Shown: piece after piece, positions 26,192 to 35,300 of the stretch
How the letters are laid out: the number at the start of each line of letters is the position of its first letter
Position numbering within the stretch: position 1 is the first letter of the stretch
IMG/VR virus record: IMGVR_UViG_3300025133_000150
Location: 1-51,989 of that record
Length of the DNA: 51,989 nucleotides
Strand: one strand, 5' to 3'
Source of the DNA: a virus
Translations under genes and position numbers: made by a program
The notes under the pieces: model-generated
Database searches by the model: none
Told to the model about the DNA's origin: nothing
The model's input: the letters and a program-made list of their open reading frames with translations, nothing else

Positions 26192-26201
26192 ACTAATTAT
26201 A
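26192..26201 (+). promoter_or_regulatory. late-promoter-like variant ACTAATTATA
   Basis: Same ten bases as the element at 20431, here 35 nt before the tail tube start in the 58-nt gap behind the sheath gene. Confidence 0.35.
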
Positions 26202-26236
26202 AATGAGTTAACATCACAAAAGGAGAATTTAAATAA

Positions 26237-26926
26237 ATGGGATCTTTCGATAATTTTTGGGACAATCCAGCGGTAGAGCCAAAGAGAAATTTTAGGTTTG
26301 TTGTCAACATATCTAATTTTGACAATATTAAGTGGCTTGTAAGAAGTTCCGATAAGCCTAAATTTGAAATCTCTTCTACACCGCATCAGTTTATCAATCA
26401 TACTTTTCACTATCCAGGTCGCGTAACTTGGTCGCCAGTTAATTTAACGTTAGTTGATCCCGTTTCTCCAACTGACGTGGCTGGCACAGTGATGTCTTTT
26501 GTAAGGCTAGCCGGCTATGATATTCCTGGCGGAATTGACACTGGTGGAGGCGCCGCGCAGGCAGCTGCTTCAAATATTACTAAAGGTTTTGCGGTCGGCG
26601 CGCTAGGTGACGTTACAATTTCACAACTAGGAGTACCAGCTAATTTTCAACTTTCTGATCCCCCGCTGGAGAGAATAGTTGAACAGTGGAGATTGGTTAA
26701 TGCTTTTATCCAAGGTACTGTTGATTTTGGATCACTAGATTACGGCAACGAAGAGCTAACCACAGTTAGCTTTACACTACAATATGACTTTGCTTATCTA
26801 TCCAAAGCCGGCGGTAAGAGTAATGGAATCGCGGAAATCATTGGCCAAGGTACTGGACTCGGAGCCTTTGCCGGCGATATTGGCTTCGTAGGAAGCATAA
26901 TGGATGAAGGTGGACCGTTTAGTTAA
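26237..26926 (+). CDS. tail tube protein (gp19-like)
   Basis: The inner tube subunit, 229 residues (T4 gp19: 163). The core KRNFRFVVNISNFDNIKWLV, SSTPHQFINHTFHYPGRVTW and LERIVEQWRLVNAF with the C-terminal SFTLQYDFAYL follows the tube family. An Ala/Gly-rich insertion (about 95-130) accounts for part of the extra length. It sits directly behind the sheath gene, as in T4, with AAGGAG before the ATG. Confidence 0.9.
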   Translation: MGSFDNFWDNPAVEPKRNFRFVVNISNFDNIKWLVRSSDKPKFEISSTPHQFINHTFHYPGRVTWSPVNLTLVDPVSPTDVAGTVMSFVRLAGYDIPGGIDTGGGAAQAAASNITKGFAVGALGDVTISQLGVPANFQLSDPPLERIVEQWRLVNAFIQGTVDFGSLDYGNEELTTVSFTLQYDFAYLSKAGGKSNGIAEIIGQGTGLGAFAGDIGFVGSIMDEGGPFS

Positions 26927-26940
26927 TATAAAGAGGATTT

Positions 26941-27801
26941 ATGACAGTTAGAGATAATAGCGCCCGTGTTCAGGCGCCTATTCCGGATAACTCAGCAAAT
27001 GATCTAGTAGATGATTCCGTTGATACTTCTCAAAGTACCAGCGGTTTGCAATTTGTTGTGCCGACCGAATTTGTTGATCTTCCAACAAAAGGTCGTTTTT
27101 ATCCACAAGGACACCCACTTCATGCGAAAGAAGAAGTGGAAATTAAATTAATGACAGCGAAAGAAGAAGATATATTGGTTAATAGATCTCTTCTTAAGAA
27201 AGGCATTGCTCTTGACAGAATGCTCCAGTCTCTCATTGTTACGCCAGGCGTTCATTTAGAAGATTTGTGCGTTGGAGACAAAAATGCATTAATTGTGGCC
27301 AGTCGGATTTCGGCATATGGTGCCGAATATAAGGCTTCTGTTACGTGCCCAGCATGTACTGCGACACAAGAATTTACGTTTGATCTGGGAGATGGCATAA
27401 CAAAAACCCCTGACGATCTAGATTTTGGCGAAGCCGAAGTAACAGAAGAGGGGACATTCATCTTTACTCTCCCAAGATCAAAAGCTGTTGTCGAAACCAG
27501 ACTTTTAACAGGCCGCGACGAAAAAAGACTTGTGCAGAACTCAAAGAAGAATAAAAATGAATTTACTTTGACGGATCAATTTAGAACGTATATCACTGCA
27601 ATAAATGGTGTTACAGATAAAAATCTTATTGCACAGTTTATTAATGTAATGCCTGCTTACGATTCAAAATATTTGCGTGACCACTACTCTAAGGTGGTGC
27701 CCAATGTTGACTTAACTCAATTTTTTGAGTGTTTTGAATGTGGACATTCCCAAGATATGGAGGTGCCGTTTACTACGGAATTTTTTTGGCCTAGATCATA
27801 A
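26941..27801 (+). CDS. gp26-like baseplate/tail assembly protein with zinc site
   Basis: A 286-residue relative of T4 gp26 (T4 baseplate family): VPTEFVDLPTKGRFYP, EVEIKLMTAKEEDIL and the end MEVPFTTEFFWPRS are characteristic. Two cysteine pairs, CPAC (C136, C139) and CFEC (C264, C267), can form a zinc ribbon. It lies between the tube and tape measure genes, the place of tail assembly chaperones in other long-tailed phages. Its last codons read through a T7 run (27781-27787) where the next frame opens, so a fraction of ribosomes may shift frame (see the following ORF). Confidence 0.82.
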   Translation: MTVRDNSARVQAPIPDNSANDLVDDSVDTSQSTSGLQFVVPTEFVDLPTKGRFYPQGHPLHAKEEVEIKLMTAKEEDILVNRSLLKKGIALDRMLQSLIVTPGVHLEDLCVGDKNALIVASRISAYGAEYKASVTCPACTATQEFTFDLGDGITKTPDDLDFGEAEVTEEGTFIFTLPRSKAVVETRLLTGRDEKRLVQNSKKNKNEFTLTDQFRTYITAINGVTDKNLIAQFINVMPAYDSKYLRDHYSKVVPNVDLTQFFECFECGHSQDMEVPFTTEFFWPRS

Positions 27802-28009
27802 TTACCAAAAATCTCTGTACGAACAGGCATTTGCTCTCAAATATCATGGAAACTGGAGCTTTATTGAAGTTTACAGCTTGCCCGTAAAACTAAGAAATTG
27901 GTTTACGCAGCGGCTGCACAAACAAAAAGAGTTTGAGCGCGAACAAATCGAAGAAGCGAAAGGTGGTTCCAATACTAACTCGAACAAGACGCTGCATACG
28001 TTGTCTTAA
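27725..28009 (+). CDS. downstream ORF probably expressed by frameshift from the gp26-like gene
   Basis: The coding part from about 27788 (GLDHNYQKSLYEQAFALKYH, then GNWSFIEVYSLPVKLRNWF) looks like a real protein of about 73 residues with a charged C-terminal tail. The frame has no ATG; only TTG (27725, 27734) or GTG (27740) without a good ribosome binding site lie before it, and codons there mirror the gp26 frame. At TTT TTT TGG the P-site Phe tRNA could slip +1 onto another TTT and continue into this frame, giving a fusion of about 355 residues. GGAGG (27759-27763) lies upstream as a possible stimulator. Such frameshift pairs before the tape measure are typical of tail chaperones. Coordinates give the whole open frame. 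Confidence 0.65.
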   Translation: MSVLNVDIPKIWRCRLLRNFFGLDHNYQKSLYEQAFALKYHGNWSFIEVYSLPVKLRNWFTQRLHKQKEFEREQIEEAKGGSNTNSNKTLHTLS

Positions 28010-28031
28010 TAGATTTTATTTTTATCAAAAT

Positions 28032-28041
28032 ACTATTTATA
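28032..28041 (+). promoter_or_regulatory. late-promoter-like element ACTATTTATA
   Basis: Placed 22 nt before the GTG start of the next gene in a 54-nt gap, without a -35 at a usable distance. Same ten bases as at 20173. Confidence 0.45.
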
Positions 28042-28063
28042 ATAGTGCTGCGGAGGATCAGTT

Positions 28064-28378
28064 GTGAAAACTATTGAAATTGATTTAACAAAACAAGGAA
28101 TTAATGAAGGGCCGTACATACCTTTTGGAACACTTGGAAGCCAAGTAAAAAGAATTTTAGGCGCTATGTTCGGTGATATTAGTTTGCCTACGACTGTGAA
28201 GGGTTCAAAACAAGATATTCAAAGTTTTTTGGACACCTTGGTCAAAGAAAAAAAATATATGGCCGCATATTTGGATTATGGCTTGGACGACCCGCGTACG
28301 TATAGTAGCAAAGCAGTGCTTGATAATGCAACAAGAAATTTTGAACGGGTCACAGGCATTACGTGGCCATTTAAATAG
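28064..28378 (+). CDS. small hypothetical tail-region protein
   Basis: A 104-residue protein starting at GTG with GGAGG 7 nt upstream. It begins KTIEIDLTKQGINEGPYIPF and has an acidic/basic mixed sequence with a central helix (DIQSFLDTLVKEKKYMAAYL). No recognised family. It lies between the gp26-like pair and the tape measure, so a role in tail assembly is likely from position. The next gene starts 11 nt later. Confidence 0.65.
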   Translation: MKTIEIDLTKQGINEGPYIPFGTLGSQVKRILGAMFGDISLPTTVKGSKQDIQSFLDTLVKEKKYMAAYLDYGLDDPRTYSSKAVLDNATRNFERVTGITWPFK

Positions 28379-28389
28379 GATTTAAATGA

Positions 28390-30924
28390 ATGGCCAACGA
28401 GACGAAATCAAAACAGGAACTTAATGCAGCATTAAGAGAAGAAATCGCATTGCGCACGCAGTTGGCCAAAGTTGCGCAAGACGATAAAAAATTAATTCAA
28501 GTTAAAATAGATGCGCACAATGAGTTAATTAAGAAAATTCGTGATGAAAATGTTGTAAGGGAAAAAGCAATTCAGGCCCAAGCCCAGGGAGCTGAAGTAC
28601 ACGCAAACTTTGTTGAAACATTAAGAAAAGAATTAACAGTTAACGGCCAGTTAACTCAGGCGAATGCAGATCTTCTAGAACAACTTGGAAAAACTCCCGA
28701 TGCACTTAGGAAGATACAAAGAGAGGCCGAAGGTGCAGCAGATTCATTAGCAAAAATAAAAGAAGCTTCTGAGAGTGCCAGAGATTTGGGAGAAGCTTTT
28801 GGTCAAGCCACTGCTGGCATCATGGGTATCGATATGGGCTGGCGAAAAGCTGGCATAACCGGTCATTTAATTAATGCGGTCGATAAGGGTGCCAACCTCG
28901 GCGAAGCAATGTCCGAGATTGGGAGTGAAATAGCAAAAACAGTAAATCCAATGAATTTATTTGGTTCAGCTATGACGAAGATAGCTGCCGCGGCAAAACA
29001 ACTGCTTGTAAGTGTGGGCGGCGCCGCAGGTCAGCTACGACAGTCGCTCGGCGGTACCAGAGATTTTACCAGGGAAGTGGGAAATCTTACTAGCAGTCTT
29101 ATGGAAGTTAATCTAAGCTCTGAAGAAGCCAGGGCTGTAATAGATTCTCTTACTAGAACAGTTTCAGAATTTACTTATATAGGCGGCGCAGCCCGGGCCG
29201 AAACTCAAGAAATTACTGGCCAACTGTTGAATCTGGGAGTCGGCGGTGAAGCTTCAGCCGCCGCGATTCAAATCATGAATAAAACTATTGGCATGACAAT
29301 TCCAGCAGCTGCCCGGGCAACTGCTGATTTGGCTCTTTTGGCGAAAGAACTGGAAATTCCTCCGGACATAATGATAAAAGATTTTGGTACGGCTGCTCGT
29401 GTTTTGGCTGCACACGGAAAGAATATTAACGAAGAATTTAAAGATATGGCTGTTGCAGCTAAAAAAACAGGCCTTGAGATGAATACTCTTTTGAGCGTTG
29501 CCGCAGGTTTTGATACATTTCGTGATGCTGCTGATAAAGTTGGCAGCTTGAATGCTCTTCTGGGGGGTGCTTATTTTGATACAGTCGAAATGGTTTCCGC
29601 CACAGAATCAGAAAGAGTTAGATTATTGATGGAAGGCGTTTCGGCGACTGGCATGTCTTTTAGTCAACTTGGACGTTTTGAACGAAAAGCAATTGCAAAT
29701 GCTGCCGGCATCACAGACATGGCCGAAGCCAATAAATTATTTAATACCAGTTTGTCGGCTTATGACGAACTTCAAGGTTTGGCGGATAATGCTGAAATGT
29801 CTTTGAGCGACCTTTCGTCGGAGGCTTTTAATAACTTATCGTGGAGTCAAAAATTTGGAGTTATACTTAAACAATTAACTCCGGTGATTAATGATTTAGT
29901 CATCGGTCTAGACTATTTCGCAATTGGACTGAATAAAGTAGTTAAATTTATTAAAAATAACGCGTGGGCTAAGTGGACCGCATTGATTGGTGGTGGAGCC
30001 TTCGTTGTGTTCAAATTGGTCAGAGCTTGGAAGGCCTTTGTAGCGCTGAAGGGTGCTATAGCTGCCATTAGTGGAATTAACGCAGCCTTGGCTGCAAATA
30101 CAGCTGCTGTAGCTGCCTCGACCGCGGCCCAAGGAACAGCCGCAGCAGCCGCAGCACCAGCCATCGCGGCCCAAGGAACAGCTGCAGCCGGCGCTGCAAG
30201 TGGAATGGCGGCCTTCGGCGTTGCTGTTTTAAAAATAGGCGCCGGCATTGGCATAGCAACTGCCGGCATTGGAGCCTTGGCGGCCGGCTTTAGCCTTATG
30301 TTTAAGGCCATGAAGGGTGTTGATATGGGTCAACTATGGAGTTTCTTGGGGTGGTTAACGGCTTTTACTGCAGCTGCGATAGGCCTCGGCGCGATCATGG
30401 GAACTGGTGCCGGCGCGCTTTTGTTGGGCGCAGGCCTCCTGGCAATTGGCACCTCCATGGCTACTTTGGCCGGCTCTCTTGCTTTGCTACCAGAAGATGA
30501 AATGAATGCTCTTGCTTATCTATTTTCCAGCATCAGTGGCCTGTCGGCTACAGCTGTAGGTAACGTCACCTCCCTCGGTGCCGCCCTTGCTGGTCTAAAA
30601 ATTCCAAAATCAGAAAGTATTCAAGTAGTAACAAATTTGGTTACAAGAGTGTCTGAGATTGATGCGACAGCTGCGACGGCTACCAGGGGAATTATTAAAA
30701 CTACTGCAGACCTTGCAAAGATAAAAATTGATAAGAATAATATTCAATTTATGCAGCAGCTTACAATGGCGATCTCTAATTTAACTAAAGCAGTCGGCGG
30801 CGGCGGGGGCGCGGGAGCAGGCGGCACGGTAACGGTACCATTTGAAGTTGATGGGTTCGCATTGGCACAAATAGTGTTGCCTTATGCAGAGGGGCGTTTT
30901 ATGGGACAAGTGAAAGGTGATTAA
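28390..30924 (+). CDS. tail tape measure protein
   Basis: An 844-residue, almost entirely helical protein. The N-terminal about 150 residues are a charged coiled coil; the C-terminal third holds several hydrophobic segments (ALIGGGAFVVFKLV, FGVAVLKIGAGIGIATAGIG, LLLGAGLLAIGTSMATLAGS), the usual tape measure layout with membrane-active helices. It fills the role of T4 gp29 (590 residues) and stands directly after the chaperone-like genes. At about 1.5 angstrom per helical residue it would set a tail of roughly 125 nm. An Ala-rich segment carries a short in-frame DNA repeat. Confidence 0.85.
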   Translation: MANETKSKQELNAALREEIALRTQLAKVAQDDKKLIQVKIDAHNELIKKIRDENVVREKAIQAQAQGAEVHANFVETLRKELTVNGQLTQANADLLEQLGKTPDALRKIQREAEGAADSLAKIKEASESARDLGEAFGQATAGIMGIDMGWRKAGITGHLINAVDKGANLGEAMSEIGSEIAKTVNPMNLFGSAMTKIAAAAKQLLVSVGGAAGQLRQSLGGTRDFTREVGNLTSSLMEVNLSSEEARAVIDSLTRTVSEFTYIGGAARAETQEITGQLLNLGVGGEASAAAIQIMNKTIGMTIPAAARATADLALLAKELEIPPDIMIKDFGTAARVLAAHGKNINEEFKDMAVAAKKTGLEMNTLLSVAAGFDTFRDAADKVGSLNALLGGAYFDTVEMVSATESERVRLLMEGVSATGMSFSQLGRFERKAIANAAGITDMAEANKLFNTSLSAYDELQGLADNAEMSLSDLSSEAFNNLSWSQKFGVILKQLTPVINDLVIGLDYFAIGLNKVVKFIKNNAWAKWTALIGGGAFVVFKLVRAWKAFVALKGAIAAISGINAALAANTAAVAASTAAQGTAAAAAAPAIAAQGTAAAGAASGMAAFGVAVLKIGAGIGIATAGIGALAAGFSLMFKAMKGVDMGQLWSFLGWLTAFTAAAIGLGAIMGTGAGALLLGAGLLAIGTSMATLAGSLALLPEDEMNALAYLFSSISGLSATAVGNVTSLGAALAGLKIPKSESIQVVTNLVTRVSEIDATAATATRGIIKTTADLAKIKIDKNNIQFMQQLTMAISNLTKAVGGGGGAGAGGTVTVPFEVDGFALAQIVLPYAEGRFMGQVKGD
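30124..30182 (+). repeat. 17-bp direct repeat, 42-bp period, in the tape measure gene
   Basis: GCGGCCCAAGGAACAGC occurs at 30124-30140 and 30166-30182. The 42-bp period equals 14 codons, so gain or loss of a unit keeps the frame and would change tail length slightly. Confidence 0.8.
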
Positions 30925-30941
30925 ACACGAGGTAAAAAATT

Positions 30942-31964
30942 ATGGCATCATTATTTGACGATATATCACAAGGCATTAGGGATCCTTTTAAAGAAGCATT
31001 TGCGCCAAAAAAACGATCTGAAACAGCTGCGAAGTCGCCCGGTTCGAGTTATGATGTAAGTGACGTACTGTATTTCAGAAAAAACCAGAAGCTTTCTTTT
31101 TTCTATGTTGCCTCGGACAAAAATAATCCGCTAGTGGTAGAGTTCAAAGCATTTATCACACAATTCGACGACCAGTATCAGTCAAAGTGGACCCCAAATT
31201 CAGTATATGGGCGAATGGACCCAATCGCCACATTTGAGAACACTACCCGAAGAATTAGTCTGGGGTTTAGTATCCCTGCATACGATAACGACGAAGCCCG
31301 CGCCAATATGAGCAAGATGTCAACCTTGATTAACATGTTATATCCTGTTTATAGAAGTGCTCATGCTGGAGCTAGCCAAATTGTGGGCGCCCCCCTTCTA
31401 AAAATGAAATTTGGAAATTTAATACGTAAAGCTCCGGATGCCACGACGGGCGCCACAGACGGCGACGTCATCAGCGATGGTTTGCTTGGATATTTGGATG
31501 GCGCAAGCTTTACGCCAGCCATTGAAGCCGGCTTCCATGATCCAGCGCCCGGCGCCGGCCATGGCCTTGAACTATATCCAATGGAACTTAGACTAAATTG
31601 CTCATTTAACGTTTTGCACGAACATAAAATGGGATTTTCATTATCAGATCGCGATGTCGACAATGGATTCATGACGCCCGAAGGCTACGACCCCGCGACC
31701 ACGAAAACAAGACGTCGTCGAGGAGGTTTTCCATATGGAAGCCAAGAGCAGGTGAATTCAAGAACTCAATCTGGCATAACAAAGCCAAACCTCAGTTCAA
31801 CGCGCGCCTCAGAAGAATGTAAAGAAAGCAATTATACGAGCGCGCTCGGCATTACGACTGATTCAGCATGCAAAAATAGCGCTGTTGTAACTCCGGAAGG
31901 CTCATTTAGAGATTCGGAAATGGGTAAAATATTTAAAGGCTTAGATATAATGTCAAAACTTTAA
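30942..31964 (+). CDS. baseplate / tail-tube junction protein candidate (gp48/gp54-like)
   Basis: A 340-residue protein. A central block (VVEFKAFITQFDDQYQSKW, YGRMDPIATFENTTRRISLG, FSIPAYDNDEARANMSK) and a beta-rich second half ending MELRLNCSFNVLHEHKMGF look like a tube-like baseplate protein. It follows the tape measure and precedes the LysM-type baseplate gene, where T4 phages have gp48/gp54. The last about 100 residues are polar and probably disordered. Assignment is by context; the exact T4 counterpart is uncertain. Confidence 0.6.
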   Translation: MASLFDDISQGIRDPFKEAFAPKKRSETAAKSPGSSYDVSDVLYFRKNQKLSFFYVASDKNNPLVVEFKAFITQFDDQYQSKWTPNSVYGRMDPIATFENTTRRISLGFSIPAYDNDEARANMSKMSTLINMLYPVYRSAHAGASQIVGAPLLKMKFGNLIRKAPDATTGATDGDVISDGLLGYLDGASFTPAIEAGFHDPAPGAGHGLELYPMELRLNCSFNVLHEHKMGFSLSDRDVDNGFMTPEGYDPATTKTRRRRGGFPYGSQEQVNSRTQSGITKPNLSSTRASEECKESNYTSALGITTDSACKNSAVVTPEGSFRDSEMGKIFKGLDIMSKL

Positions 31965-32013
31965 TATTTCTAAATATTGAGTATAATTAAATAAACTAGA
32001 GGAAAAAAGATAC

Positions 32014-32355
32014 ATGGCAACCGAAAGAGATGAATTAAGAAATATCTATACCAACAATAATGAAAGATATAGCGATATACTCAAGGGACGCCATGAAACT
32101 TTTATTGTACAATATGGTACGAAAAGATATCATTATCCCACTAGTGAAGAAATGATGGACTTTGATGTCGCCACTCACTATTGGACAGTCGGAGATCATT
32201 ATTGGAAGCTGGCATCAAAATATTATGGCGACCCCTCAGCATGGTGGGTTATAGGCTGGTTTAATCAAAAGCCAACAGAGGCACATGTTAAAACTGGAAA
32301 CCTTGTTCTGATTCCAACATCTTTGGAAGACGTTTATCGATTTTTGGGAATTTAA
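32014..32355 (+). CDS. LysM-domain baseplate wedge protein (gp53-like)
   Basis: A 113-residue protein whose second half is a LysM-like domain: HYWTVGDHYWKLASKYYGDP, SAWWVIGWFNQKP and VKTGNLVLIPTSLEDVYRF. Baseplate wedge protein gp53 of T4 contains a LysM-like fold, and single-domain LysM proteins occupy this place in many contractile tails. It would stabilise baseplate contacts. The following gene starts 4 nt after the stop. Confidence 0.72.
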   Translation: MATERDELRNIYTNNNERYSDILKGRHETFIVQYGTKRYHYPTSEEMMDFDVATHYWTVGDHYWKLASKYYGDPSAWWVIGWFNQKPTEAHVKTGNLVLIPTSLEDVYRFLGI

Positions 32356-32358
32356 TGA

Positions 32359-35300
32359 ATGTTTTTATTTGATAAATTAGATATAGAAGAACTCTTAGAT
32401 CCTCTTTTTATAGAGCGACGTCATTACTGTTACCAAGACGGCGATGGCGGCGACGGCGATGGCGGCGACGGCGGCGACGGTAATCCCCTTAATCCACGAC
32501 CGCCACGAGATTGTCCCGATGAAGATGATGACGAAGATGATGCTACCGATGAGGATGATGAAGGTAATCTATTAATTAGAGATTCTGCCGTAAGAGTGGC
32601 AGCCTTTCAGGAACAATGTTTTTTAATTGATTATCAAAAGACAATTCGCGAGGTAATCCAAGGCGGCCTGACCGCCCGCGATCGCCCGGTCACCGCCCTC
32701 AGCGCCCACCAAGGGACGGGGGAATTAGAAAAAGGGGCTTTGAATGGCCGCTGGCACGACCTGATTGCAATCGATGGTGAGCCATCAACGATCGTTAGCA
32801 AGTTCACAAAACGCAGCGGTGTGGAAGACTTTTTTCGATTCACACCAGCACAGTTATCTTTTCTTATCCCCAGGATGAGGTTATTCTTGGTTACATATAA
32901 AAATCCTGGCGCCGGCACCGAATCCGACGCCGGCCGGCCGCAAACAGTTGAGGAAGATAAAATTAAAGAATTTCATTTTGATGATCATACTCCTGAAAAC
33001 ATTGTTCAACAAATTATGAGCAAGGGAAGAGGCAGGGCATATGGCATAGGATTAAAAAGCTTTGATTATGAACTAGATGGGAAAGACCCCGCAACAACTT
33101 TGAAATCTATCAAAGCAAGATTACAATTAGTTTTTACAAGTTTTGATGCGCTGATGAAGGAGCAAGGAAATGGCTTGAAATTTTTAGACTTGTTGCTCCG
33201 AACCAAGAGAATGATTCCGCAATATGATCATAAAAAACCCTATGCAAGCAAAAATATATTAAATTTTTGTAGAACACCAAAACACGAACGTGATGTATAT
33301 CATCCGAATTCTGAATTAGTTTTTAATCCAAAATATCGCAGAATCAAAGCTTCTGTTGGGTGGGCTGAACCACCCTCAGACATTCCCAAAAACATTTTTA
33401 CATCAAGAGATCGCGCCCTTATTGAAGATATGCATCTTGATCTTTTCTTGGAAATGACAAATTATCAAATAGACTTTAACAACAATGGCACCGTCAGACT
33501 AACAATTGAATATAGGGCGTCTATTGAAGGCGAGCTATCAGAGCCTACTTCTGATATCTTTTTTATATTGAAAAAAAATATCAAAGATCAAGAGTTGAGG
33601 CGTAAAAATAAAGTTAAAAAGCTAAGAGAAAAGCGCGGCCACGATATTGATGAACTTGAGTCTGGCAGTCCAAATCGAAGCACGGCCGGCGACTGTTCAT
33701 CGCAGAAATCCCAGAAGCGAAAAATCAGGAAAGAGTTTAAAGACAGAATAGATAGAGTAACAAAAATAATGAATGCAAAAATCGAGATAATGAAGTTGCA
33801 TTTTTATAGAGAATTCTTGGAGCAGATGGTCGACCGTCAAAAAATTTATAGATTTCAAATTTCAAAACAGATATTGAAAGTACACAGGGCATATGTGCCG
33901 CAGGCCGGCGAATCGCTTGAGATTGGTAAGAAAGAGAAGCCAAACAAAACTTATGCAGATGCTCGTGAAAATTCAACGCGGCCGGCCCTCGAAGCCGATG
34001 TAAAAAAAGCCCTGGAGGCTTCTTTATGGCCTGTGCGACAATATTGCGGGGATGAGGGAATCAGAATTGATCCTATCGACTGTGAGCTGGGTAAATTACA
34101 GCGTGAACGCATGGCAGCACAAGAAGAGATGCCCCGCGATCGCGACAACGACGCCGGCTTGGGGGCCCCAGACCAGGGCGCCGGAAGTACTGCCCCCCCT
34201 GTCAATGAATGTGGCGAATCTCCCATGGGCCGCATGATCGATCAGACGGGATCCCGAGTTATATATTTTATGTATCTCGGTGATCTTCTTGATACCGCAA
34301 TGTATTATGTAAATCATCGAAATCCAAACCACATTGGCCTCAAGCCAGGCGTAGAAGGCACAAATGTGCGTCTGTGCACTGCCGCGGTTGATTTTCACAA
34401 CTTTGAAGACAGGTTTGATAGCGTTAATATTGCAGACATCCCAGTTTCTTTAGAACAATTTGTTGTATTTTTCAGAGACAAAGTTATCAAAAGGGGCCGC
34501 ACAAGCTATATGGCGCAGGTTTTCATTAAAGATGTTATGAACGATTTATTTTTTAAAGTTATGGGCGATGCCTGTTATGGCGGACGCGGCGCCCCCGTTC
34601 CGGCTTTAAGCACTACTATGATTTCAACTCGCCGTCGCCCCGCACCCGGTCTGCAACCCGGCCACGGTGTGGGCTTCGTCGAGGCAGATTCTGCCACAGA
34701 GCCGATCCCTCGGATTAGGCACACCGGTGGCACCCGCGCGCTCGGCTCCAACGTCGGCCAGGGCCAGGCTATGTGTAAAGGGACGGTTCACAACACTTGG
34801 GCATATCCTCGTTTGCTAAGGCCTGATGCTAAAATTGGAAAGCACAAAGTGAGTAAGTATTTTTCTCGGCCACGAGATTCAACGTCTTCTGATCAAATAA
34901 TCCATTATTATATTATTCATGGGATAGCTAGAAGTTTTACGACTCGTCACCCGAATCGAAAAAAAGATGAAAATGAAGGTATTTATCATTTGGGCCTCGG
35001 CCTTGATCGAGGCATTGTGAAAGAGATAAAATTTGAAGCTGCTGAAATAAAATATGCTGCTGAAGCTCGAACAATTTATGATGGCGAAGATGGCCTGGGG
35101 CAATTATTCCAAAAATTTAATGCCACCGTAGATCTATTTGGCTGCCCCATATTCAGGAATGGTCAATATATCTACATAGATCCGAAAACAATGGGCGTTA
35201 AATCTGACGTTGCACGCACAATTGGCCTCGGAGGCTATTACAACATTTATAATGTCATGGGGCAATTGACTCCCTCTGGCTATACTACGAGGCTTAGATG

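Noticed and set aside
31982-31987. TATAAT before the LysM baseplate gene
   Set aside because: No usable -35 at the right distance in this AT-rich gap; probably chance.
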